NCBI GenBank assembly: GCA_003427395.1
Contig: BFEA01000384.1
Location: forward strand, 1,158,045 to 1,222,044
Direction: 5' to 3'
Length of the DNA: 64,000 nt
DNA from: Chara braunii
Lineage: Eukaryota > Streptophyta > Charophyceae > Charales > Characeae
Shown here: positions 56,005-64,000 of the stretch, piece after piece
How the letters are laid out: every line of letters begins with the position of its first letter
Numbering within the stretch: position 1 is the first letter of the stretch
Notes under the pieces: generated by a model
The model's input: only the letters and a program-made list of their open reading frames with translations
What the model was told of the DNA's origin: nothing
Databases searched by the model: none
Program-made: the position numbers and the translations under genes

Positions 56005-56184
56005 ATGAGTATAGTTGAATCCTATCGAGTCAGCGAGTCAGTGCTGGCTAACCTCAATCAGATTTCATGCAAAGAGGCATTCCGTTATCAGTATGCTAGA
56101 GCCATTGGTTTCAGACAAGGAGATCTGTCCATCTTCGTTGTCCAGACCAGTTTTGCTGATGGCACTAGAGCGGCATCAAACTGA
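56005..56184 (+). CDS. Small hypothetical protein (59 aa)
   Basis: ATG directly follows the CAATCAG-rich tract; ends with TGA. The product reads MSIVESYRVSESVLANL, then CKEAFRYQYARAIGF, GDLSIFVVQTSFADG. A helix then a VxxVQT strand with an acidic loop is suggested, as in the ORFs at 50883 and 54943. Another frame at 56275-56535 (LWEEFCSMVNFRVMYLGW) follows. Both unrecognised. Confidence 0.3.
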   Translation: MSIVESYRVSESVLANLNQISCKEAFRYQYARAIGFRQGDLSIFVVQTSFADGTRAASN

Positions 56185-57076
56185 TCCGCAGTTTTGGGCC
56201 CAAGCTCTATACCGACTATCCCAAGCCTCCTGTTACTTCCCTTCTCACTGATAGCACGAGTTGGCTCGACATGATTGGCTTGGCAGAGGTACATTTCTCC
56301 AGCAGTGATCGACATTGAGGCGCTGACTGAACCCACCGAGTACCCCTACCTCAGACGAGGGGTCTTTTCAGTGGACAGACTGCCTACATTGTGGGAGGAG
56401 TTTTGCTCCATGGTTAACTTTCGTGTCATGTATCTCGGATGGTCGTGTTCAGAGCTTGCTGATGTGAGGTGGCTCTATGTCACGAGGCCTCAATCTCGGA
56501 CTGAACGCAGTCATGGGTCACAACACTCGAGATGAGCAACATAATGAGAGATTGGAAGTGGCCTTTTGGAGGGATGAGTGAGGACTCTTGAGAGGTGCTG
56601 GCCATGCTTGTTCACATGTACTCCCTGAGATTACTACGAGTTCTCATTCTTCCCTCATTCATTTGTCTTGTCATATGCACAAGTCAAGTCGGTCTTGTTT
56701 TATGCATTGTTCTTGCTTGATGATTGCCCTCTGTGGATGGTCTGTCACAATTCTCAAAATCAGATTGACATAATTGATGCATGCATAGCACCCCATGATT
56801 TTATGGTTATTATTTGCATAATTCTCTGTTGTTCTGAATCAAAATAAAAGATTCCTCAGACCGGGGACCGGCGAAGACCGCAATTGAAGGGTCTCGCTCA
56901 AAGCCGGACGCATACAACAGGAAGGGATTTGCATTATTTAATTTATTTTATTTATTGTGACTACACACAAAATTCTTGCGTGACAGCCTGTTGGCTTTCC
57001 GGTCGCTTGAAGCGGTCTGACTGGAAAAAGGTGCGACACCGTACGCCCGCCTCTTTGGGGAAGAGCAAGTCACTAA

Positions 57077-57667
57077 TCGGAGAGGGTACGAGCCTCGGAC
57101 GAGGTGATGATAAGGAGGATTCCGGGAACCCTTTGGGCCTCGGTGGAGCCTATAGAAGAGGCAGGAGAGGTTTTCCACATCATGCTACCGAAAGCAAGTT
57201 TGGAAGCCCCGACGCGAACCATTCGGAGGGAAGTGTTCGAAATCCGCCGGGGGAAGGCGTTCGTTCGATTGACGATGAGTAGCAAGAAAGGCTTAGTGAT
57301 CGGAGAAGCTCGAATCTTCCTTTCAAAGATGGGGTTCCTGGAGGCGGTTCAAAGTCTGAAATTGGGAGAAGACCCCCTCCGAGACGCACATGCTGTGAGG
57401 AGTGACCTAGAGAGGATAGTCGATGAGGTGAGGCCTCGAGAAGGGTACCATAGGGTATATCAAATAACGTACGCGGGCGAGGAGGAGGTGCCGCTATTTG
57501 CCACCAGCGAACCGGTGGGAGTACCCCGGTTCATCCTCGAGAGGGTTTACCCCGCCGAGGCGGTCATGAGGGTGGTAGAGCATAGAGTCTCGATCTTGAA
57601 TCAATTTTGGTTCACAGAGTCGGACTTACACGCCTTGTTGTCGTGGTGCCTCAGGAACCCGCATTAG
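57077..57667 (+). pseudogene. Family M-related ORF after the intervening sequence
   Basis: The frame is open from 57077 (no secure start) to TAG at 57665. It reads SERVRASDEV, IRRIPGTLWASVEPIEEAG, GEARIFLSKMGFLEAVQSLKLGEDPLRD, YHRVYQITYAG and ESDLHALLSWCLRNPH. The A-x-I-F-L-S segment parallels GTVYLSREAWVQWVEYL (47410) and AEIFLSHYNRQVFATELAEG (58700). Before 49200, the words ESERVRAHVADV resemble its SERVRASDEV start, so this unit may once have followed directly on the 48549-49190 unit. Confidence 0.5.
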
Positions 57668-57691
57668 GACGATTGGTCGTCACTGGAGGAC

Positions 57692-58498
57692 TTGGGCTAC
57701 GCTTTCGAAGGTTGGGGTCAACACTTGAGGGTATCGACCATTTCGTGGAGATACTTGGGTAGGATCTGCGAGGCGGGATTGGAAGGGCCCTCGGACCTTA
57801 TTCGGGTCGTTATTGCGTACCGAAGGAACTTGAGGCATGAGCGAGACGAAGGGAAGCTAGCGGGTCTGGAAAGGGTGAGGGTTGAGTTGTACCGAATCCT
57901 GACTCTTTGCTAGGAAGAGAAGAACAGAGCCATCCTTACGTCGAATTAAGCTCCTTGAGACAACAACGATTAAGATCTTCGACGAATTAAAGGAAGAGCT
58001 GCTCTCGGGGGAAAGATGGGCATGAGAGCGAGCTTCACCTCTAATTCGGTAACTTGGGAGCTAGCGACTCGTGACGACGGCCCCGAGGTCGAAATAGAGG
58101 GAGGTGCGGAACTAGCCTCGGGTCTTAGAGAGAGTCAGGCAACTCGAGCCAAGGAGGAGTTCCTTGTTGAAGTTCGACGACTGGCCTTGTGGAAAAGGAG
58201 GTCCTGGACCATATTAGCAAGGTTCTCGATTTTTGTCAGTGAGGCAAGAGGCGTACGGTTCTTGAGGACGTGGAGAGAGCCCTTGCTAGAGGTCGAGAGG
58301 AAATTCGAGGAGGACGCTAGGTGGCTAGGAACTTCATTCGAAGCTAGGCTGCACCTGGTTGAGGCCCGATTCTGGAATAGGACGGGGGAGTACGAAAAAG
58401 CCTTGCAACAAACAATACATGACCAAGGCGAGGACGCTCGAGGGAGGTGTGAGGACTCGTTAGCAGAAGCAGCTGAGAGATTAACACGGGTAAGTTAG
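57692..58498 (+). CDS. Family M-related ORFs (two frames)
   Basis: The first frame (57692-57913) reads ISWRYLGRICEAGLEGP and ends ELYRILTLC. The second (58016-58498, ATG start, 160 codons, no internal stop) reads TSNSVTWELATRDDG, LARFSIFVSEARGVRFLRTW, REPLLEVERKFEEDARWL and EARFWNRTGEYEKALQQ. The F-S-I-F-V-S...F-L-R-x-W segment echoes YVEEG...EDFLRGWEE of the modules at 46466 and 46750. The second frame is one of the longest intact units of the family. Confidence 0.45.
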
Positions 58499-58665
58499 AG
58501 TTGTCAATGATTAGGTACGACAGGGGGAACCCTGTTGGAACCTTGGAGCGGGCCTGGAAGTCGGGGGGTAGGTATGGCGTGACCCTCCCCAAGAATAGAG
58601 AGGAATGAGAGAATGTTGTGGAGTTTTTCGAGATCTACAGGTGAGAGATAATTGTTCGTTTTTAG

Positions 58666-58863
58666 GTAGTTTCCGAAAAAGGTACTCGCACGCAAAAGGC
58701 CGAGATCTTCCTATCTCACTACAATAGACAGGTTTTTGCGACCGAATTAGCGGAAGGAAAGGACCCCCAGGATATCACCAGAAGAGCCCTAGATCGGCTT
58801 AGGAGGTTGGAGAAATCCCTGCTTGGGCCTACCGGTTGCTCTACCCCGACGACGCAGCAGTAA
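58666..58863 (+). pseudogene. Family M-related fragment
   Basis: The open stretch encodes TRTQKAEIFLSHYNRQVFATELAEGKDPQ in part, then RRALDRLRRLEKSLLG, ending TAA. The A-E-I-F-L-S...G-K-D-P pattern aligns with ARIFLS...GEDPL at about 57320-57380. It has no clear start, so it is probably a fragment. Confidence 0.45.
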
Positions 58864-58927
58864 GGAGGGTTCTAAATAGGGGACATGTAATTGAAAAATT
58901 CCCCTAGGAGAGAAGAAGGGTCACGAG

Positions 58928-59125
58928 TTGTTCACCCGGTGTTGGGAATCGCAGGAGTATACGGACTTCGAGTGGTGGGCATTAGTCGGAGAATTTATCA
59001 AGCCTTTGTTTCGGGGACAGGCCGGAGAGGTGGATAGAGAGCTGATTAGACGGTGTTCTCAGAAAGGCATTAGGAGCATTCCCGATCTAGAGATTACCAA
59101 TCTTGCGCTAGCGGCCTGCGAATAG
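58928..59125 (+). CDS. Short unrecognised frame before Gag
   Basis: The 65-codon frame reads FTRCWESQEYTDFEWWALVGEFIKP, then RELIRRCSQKGIRSIPDLEI, ending TAG. Helical and charged; perhaps the C-terminal part of a family M unit. It lies 170 bases upstream of the Gag frame. Confidence 0.35.
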   Translation: MFTRCWESQEYTDFEWWALVGEFIKPLFRGQAGEVDRELIRRCSQKGIRSIPDLEITNLALAACE

Positions 59126-59295
59126 GAGCGGGTTCGAGGCTCTTGGTGGACCGTAACTAGCCAGGAATCTGCAGGTGGCAGTAAGGATCAAGAATCAAGT
59201 GAGGAAGAAGAAATCTCGGGGGGGGGGGGCACGAAGCGGAAGAACGGGACAGTGACACTAGCGAAGAGAGCGACCAAAAGTTAGCAATAGGGTGT

Positions 59296-61620
59296 ATGGA
59301 GAGTGAAGTGGAGCCTGGACTCGCCCAACCACCTAAGACCACTGGCAGGAGGCCAACCGAGAAAGATACCGAATTGGGGGCGAGATTAAGCAAGGTAACC
59401 GAGGGAGTGACCGAGGGGATGAAAGCAATGGGTACTGAGAGGAGCCCGGAGACATCTCTTAGAGAGAGAAAATCCTCTACAGGACAACGGGCAAGTATTG
59501 AGGTACGTTTGCACAGGGAGGTGGAGCCGCGGGCACCGATGAGAGAAAACATGGCGGAAGCCTCGAAGGGGTTCTCTGTCGAAACCCGATGGCTAGATCA
59601 AGTAGATATGGAGGAGAGGGCCGAAGACGGCCAAGAATTCCTGTGTGATAGACAAAGGGCAAGTACCGAGGAACGTTTGCATAGGGAAGTGGAGCCGCGG
59701 ATACCAATGAGAGAAAGGACGGCGGAGGCCTCGAAGGGCTTCCCTGTCGAAACCCGATGGGCGGATCAAGTAGACACGGAGGAAAGAGTCGGAGAGGGTC
59801 AAGAATTCTTGCGTGATAAGCTGGGATGCTGGGTGCCTAGGAGGGGTGAAGAAGGGAGCCTACGGAGAAGAGAATTGGCAGAAGAGCGACCGAGAGAGAC
59901 TGGCGGAGGACCGCGAAGGTGGACCGGGCGAGAAACCGACCCTGCATGGATGACGGAGGAGGTGATAGGGAGAAATGTGGGAGGATTTGGAGATGCCGGA
60001 AGAGGGTTTAGGGGCCAAGGGCCTACATGTTGGGAACGCGATGACCCGTATGATAGAAGCCGCCGCGAGGAGGATGTTTGGGGGCCTCCGAGGGCGACAT
60101 CACGGACGGAGGATCTGGACCTCGCCTGGTACAAACCCTACGACCCAACAATAGACGGACCTGCGGAAGGTCCCTACTTCCGTCGGTATGACGACTGACG
60201 GGTCCCCTACTACGATGTGAACCTAGGACTCGAGTCGCTCTACTTTAATGGGAGGGACGTGACCAGATTCATGGAGAGATGGGAGAGTTACTCTTTTCGG
60301 AAGAAATTTTTGGAGAAAGAGTGAATCGACCATTTTATACAACACTCGGACCCAGAATTGGACCAAGCGATTAGAGCAATATACCCGGTGGATGGAAGGT
60401 GGAAAACCTTTAAGAGTAGCATGTTGCGGGTCTTTGCCTGCGATGATTTGATCCCGACGATAGAAGGGCTACGACAGGTATCGAGAGGGGAGCAAGAGAG
60501 CCTCGTGATGTTCACCAGGAGATTCAAACGCCTATCCCAACCCTTAGTGGATAGGGGGATGTTGTCAGAGGTGGACCGGTGCGTTATGTTTATGCTACAC
60601 CTACCCGAGGAGAAGAGGAAAGAGGTCTTGGAAAGGGTACCTAGGGACTCGACCAGCTTTGAGAAAGTCGCCGAGGTGGTCTTCACGGGAGGAGGGGTAG
60701 ACGTTCGAGAATACATGAAAAAGAGCCTAGACCTGGCCCTCCAAAGCGTACGCACTCAGAGAAATGATGGTCCACGAGAAGGCGATAGGCCACCACTAGG
60801 GCAGTCCGGCCCGCGCTGGGGAGGAGGACCGACAAGCTGGAGGAACGAGTCCGGGGAAGGAAACCAAGGGAACTGGAGCAATGACCATGAAGTTGGGGGG
60901 AATCGCGGTTCCGAGTGGAGGGGTTCCCATTGGAAAGACGCTAGAGATGGGCGGTGGGAAGATCCTCCTCAGCCCAAAGCCACGGGGCCTAGGCCGGAGG
61001 GGAATCAAGCAAGAGTTCCGCCTCCGCCCAGTTCCTCCACGGGCATGGGAACTACGTCTCAAGGGGGGCCTCGACCTAACAATCCCCAGCCGCAGAGTGG
61101 GTGTGTCTATTGCAATGAGGAAAGACACATCAAACGAGAGTGTCCATATCTCACCGAAGCCCTGAGGTTGGGAGTGGTGAAGTTAAATGAGAACAAGTGG
61201 GTGGTGAGGGGAGATGATGGAGAGGCCGTCTCCTTCTACCCCTCGATGAAGATAAACGTGGACGAAAGAATCACCCTGCAAGAGGCGAGGCTAGGAAAGA
61301 AAACCGAGGTCGGCGGGACTGCCAGCTCATCCCGCGTTCAAGTGACGGAGTCGCCGGGTGGTGTAGCCATAAGGGAACCACAAGTCTTTAGCATCAAGCT
61401 CGTAGAGACCAAGCCCAAAGAAGAGGGACCATGTCTAAGAGTAAGGACTCAAGTAGGAGCAGGATCGTCTAAAAGCAAGGACGTTCCGGCGGTGGAGGGA
61501 GGAAAAGTGCGGACGACGAGCAACCGATGGTCGATGCGAAAGCCATGCAGGAAAGGAAAGGAGAAGAACCTACGTCACCAAAATCTCCGAGGAAAAGAGG
61601 TCCAAAGAAGTTCGAGATGA
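59296..61620 (+). pseudogene. Element D Gag with 56-residue repeat and CCHC knuckle
   Basis: One frame from ATG (59296) to TGA (61618), broken only by TGA at 60199 and 60322; both could come from CGA by C-to-T change. The N-terminal half is charged and contains a 56-residue tandem repeat (period 168 bp, starts near 59483 and 59651; HREVEPRxPMRE, EASKGFxVETRW). From 60205 the capsid-like part reads VTRFMERWESYSF, LRQVSRGEQESLVMFTRRFKRL and VDRCVMFMLHLPEEKRKEVLE. A Gly/Pro/Arg-rich linker leads to CVYCNEERHIKREC near 61107-61148, a full CCHC knuckle. The C-terminus overlaps the protease frame by about 150 bases. Confidence 0.82.
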
Positions 61621-62302
61621 AGTGCACCCTGGACGAAATAGACACGGTTGCGCCCCTGCGGAAGACTCTAATGCAGCCAATGCAGTGTACCCTCGTGGAG
61701 TATTTGGCAGCAAGCAAAAACGCCAGGGAAGAACTCTTGAGCATCACTAAGAAAGTAAGGATCCCGCTTGCCAGAGGGCCAACCATCCTTGGGGAAGCAC
61801 CCACTAAGGAGGAAGTCCAATCCTCTCGAATTGCCATGGAGGAGATGCCGACGAATTTCTTTTCGGAAGAAGGGGGGAAGAAGTTCTATGTGTTAGGGAG
61901 TGGCCAACTCCAAGCAGTGGTGAGTGGGAAGAAAATGAGAGCCTTAGTGGATAATGGTTCTGAATCGACAGTGTGTCGGGATTCCATTGCTAGGGAGTTG
62001 GGTCTGGAAGTGGATAGGGGAGTCGCCATGTCGATGGTGGTAGCGGATAACAAGCTTCAACCGGCCCCATGATTGAGGTCGCGGGGGTAGAGACTACCGT
62101 CCCGATTTTCTTGGTAAAAGAGTGTTCGTTAGAGTTGATCATCGGCCGGACATGGCTAAGCGCGGTCCACGCTACTACGGTCGATCTTCCGAACGGAAAC
62201 CAGACCCTCTCGATCCAAAGTCCGGACGGAATCTGGGTGGTCCTGAGGACGGTGGATGCTCGGGATGAGCGGAACCGCACCAGTGTTCCAAGAAGGAAAT
62301 AA
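61473..62302 (+). pseudogene. Element D aspartic protease
   Basis: The frame is open from 61473 and lies at -1 relative to Gag. It reads MKCTLDEIDTVAPLRK, VVSGKKMRALVDNGSESTVC near 61920-61980 (D-N-G-S active site) and VVADNKLQPAP, ending TGA at 62070. The protein resumes in another frame at 62069 with VETTVPIFLVKEC and LELIIGRTWLSAVHA near 62134-62175, the C-terminal I-I-G-R-x-W-L element. The Gag overlap could allow -1 frameshifting, or be a simple indel; the break at 62070 looks like an indel. Confidence 0.75.
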
Positions 62303-63157
62303 ATCCAATTAAGGGTATACCAGGTCCGCCTAGAAGAGTCACCCTTTTCGGAGAAGGGATCTCCGGACAGTCCAATAGAGGTCGAAGAGGTCGGAGACCG
62401 GATAATCATCAATGGGGTTGAACACGAGACGGAGGATGAAGAAGAAGAACTCGGTGGGTGCGTGAGACTGTCTTTTTTGGGGGAATCCCTCTAAGCCGAC
62501 GGAGGTAGGAAGCATAAAATTGTGGCGGTTAAAGGAAAGCCCGTCGTGGTTAGCCGGGTCAAGACGGGGGAAACCACGATATCGGAAGAAGAAATAGTGG
62601 AGATCATTCGAAAACAGAAGGCAACGGAGGGGCAACGGATTACGGCGGATAGGTTGGCAAAAATTGACATCGGGGACGTTAATCTCACCCCCGAAGAAAA
62701 GGAATATATAGCCACAATCCTGAGGGGTTGTGACAAGGCGATAGCCTTTGATGATTCGGAGAGGGGAAGGATAGACCCGCGGTATGCCAAACCTGCCAGA
62801 ATTCACATTGTCCCCCACGTTCCTTGGAAAGACAGACCCCCATGGAAATACGCCAAAAAGGAAAAGGAGGAGATCGTGGCCTTAATAAAGGAGAAGATCC
62901 GGACTTTCGAGGCAGAACCTTGCGATAGCGCCTACACCAACAAATAGTTTTTCATTAGAAAAAGGGGTAGACCCCCATAGAAATACGCCCAAAAGGAAAA
63001 GGAGGAGATCGTGGCCTTTATAAAAGAGAAGATTCGGACTTTCGTGGTAAAACCTTGCGATAGCGCCTACCTGAAGCATCTCTTGGCCGAAGGGTCGGCA
63101 TGTCGATCCATCTACTCGATCTGCGACCTCTTCTCGGGATATGACGAGATCCTTTGA
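62303..63157 (+). pseudogene. Element D protease-RT linker with 136-bp duplication
   Basis: After a TAA the protein continues (IEVEEVGDRIIINGVEHETEDEEEE, then TAA; frame 62522-62947 with ITADRLAKIDIGDVNLTPEEKEYI, ARIHIVPHVPWKDRPP). It stops at TAG in TNK-stop-FFIRKKG. The 62833-62935 part is then repeated at 62969-63071 (period 136, not a multiple of 3). The DLQ-type segment expected between the WFF-like motif and motif A is absent. SICDLFSGYDEI near 63112-63147 is motif A, followed by TGA at 63155. Confidence 0.7.
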
Positions 63158-63481
63158 GAATATAGGGATCGGCATAGGACCGCGATGCACACGCCCCTAG
63201 GGTTGGTGCAAATGATGGTGGTACCTATGGGGTGGAGCAACGACGTGGCCGTATTCCAAAGGGTCATGATAGCTGTCCTCAAGGAGTTAATTCCGGACAA
63301 GGTAGAAGTCTTTCTGGATGACTTCCCTATCAAAGGGCCGGTTGAAAGAGATGAGACGGAAGTCCTTTCGGGGGTTAGAAAATTCGTGGTGGATCACATG
63401 ACGGATGTGAGGAGCATGTTCTTAAAATTGGACGATGCAAACCTCACCGTGAGTAAAACAAAAAGTCGTTGGGCTGTATGA
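63158..63481 (+). pseudogene. Element D reverse transcriptase palm, FLDD variant
   Basis: The frame reads EYRDRHRTAMHTPLGL, VQMMVVPMGWSNDVAVFQRVM (motif B region), then DKVEVFLDDFPIKGP near 63297-63341. The catalytic box is F-L-D-D, unlike the Y-L-D-D of elements B and C, and the P-M-G-W-S-N-D-V-A-V-F-Q motif differs clearly from their P-F-G-L-x-N-A-P. Element D is thus a separate Ty3-like lineage. SRWAV then runs into TGA at 63480. Confidence 0.8.
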
Positions 63482-63879
63482 CACGGCCGTCGCCATTAAA
63501 ATCAAAAACGGATGTGTGGTAGTTTCTAGGGGTGGTGGGCTATTGGAGGATTTTTATAAAAGCTTACAGCGAGAAGGCGGAACCACTTAGACGGTTGCTT
63601 AGGAAAGTTGAGGGTTGATCTGGGGAGAAGATCAAGCCGCGGCCATGAAAACTCTCAAGGAGGAATTCCGCGAAGGAGGGCAAGTCATAGGCGTTCCGTA
63701 CTTCGAGGACGAGGTGGACCGCCCGTTCGTAGTTTCTACGAACGCAGGGCCATGTTCCGTAGGAGGGCTCCTTTCGCAAAAGGATCGAAATGGGAAAGAA
63801 AGACCCCTGGGATTTGAGAGTATGGCCTTGAACACCGCTGAGAGAAACTATAGTCAATTCAAGAAAGAAGTGTTAGGGG
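63482..63879 (+). pseudogene. Element D RT connection and RNase H, cut off
   Basis: FLGVVGYWRIFIKAYSEKAEPL near 63522-63590 is the usual connection motif in one frame. The next frame reads WGEDQAAAMKTLKEEF, RPFVVSTNAGPCSVGGLLSQ (63718-63780; Asn replaces the usual first RNase H Asp) and GFESMALNTAERNYSQFKKEVLG. The protein is stopped at 63880 by unrelated GC-rich sequence. Confidence 0.78.
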
Positions 63880-64000
63880 CAGGGTTGTCGAACCCCGGCC
63901 CCGGGACCCCGCCGGGGTTCCGGGGTTCCGGGGGTCGGCACCCGGGACCCCGGCCCCCTGTAGGGGAAAAAAACAAAAAAAACAAAAATTCGAAAAAAAA
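63880..64000 (+). mobile_element. Possible hAT-like terminus (partial)
   Basis: CAGGGTTGTCGAACCCC at 63880 resembles hAT terminal inverted repeats, which often begin CAGGG-T-GT-AAACCC. It starts abruptly inside the RNase H frame. The next 80 bases are GC-rich with repeated CCCCGG/CCGGGG words that could fold on themselves, followed by an A-rich stretch to the window end. The other terminus and any 8-bp target duplication lie outside the window. Confidence 0.4.

Overview
The window is eukaryotic, repeat-dominated and almost free of ordinary genes. The best fit is a streptophyte genome, and the style of the mobile-element proteins suggests a charophyte alga such as Chara (inference, moderate confidence). 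The evidence is three chromodomain-type Ty3/gypsy retrotransposons with an initiator-tRNA-like primer site, a fourth Ty3-like unit with a plant-type tRNA-Asp primer site, a plant-type mitochondrial nad4 fragment, abundant microsatellites, scaffolding gaps, and no operons or prokaryotic signals.

Layout. 1-4970: gene-poor, with a pyrimidine-rich tract and short duplications. 5006-5817: a large imperfect palindrome containing a direct repeat. 6680-9461: a decayed non-LTR reverse transcriptase gene, probably Penelope-like or a relative. 10861-27857: element A, a minus-strand Ty3/gypsy chromovirus with a GATGC target duplication, split by a complete second element B (17398-26214, minus strand). 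27863-31415: a dispersed repeat, then a tandem array with 754-bp period. 31416-40181: element C, a third minus-strand Ty3/gypsy element inserted in that array; its integrase gene carries a mitochondrial nad4 fragment. 40643-41067: an inverted copy of the repeat that hosts element A, cut off exactly by a 38-bp Nextera-type adapter pair (41068-41105), so continuity of the scaffold there is doubtful.

41106-64000 has a different character: GA and GC microsatellites, a 55-bp minisatellite, an assembly gap, then a tRNA-Asp primer-binding site at 44851. Downstream are many short plus-strand reading frames forming a repeated, unrecognised protein family (46466-49124 and 57077-59125). Then come a Gag with CCHC knuckle (59296-61620), a protease, and a broken Ty3-like reverse transcriptase/RNase H (to 63879), stopped by a possible hAT terminus at 63880. 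Between the two ORF clusters (about 49.2-57.0 kb) lies sequence of different composition, with a TATA-like site, three small ORFs, a 260-bp tandem duplication and a CAATCAG-rich tract.

None of the retroelements looks autonomous. Element A lacks the reverse transcriptase YLDD segment and has Lys for the integrase Glu. Element B lacks the first RNase H Asp segment. Element C has Gly for an integrase Asp plus the organelle insertion. Element D has nonsense codons and a duplication in its reverse transcriptase. All readings were made by eye; identities quoted are estimates over stated short stretches.
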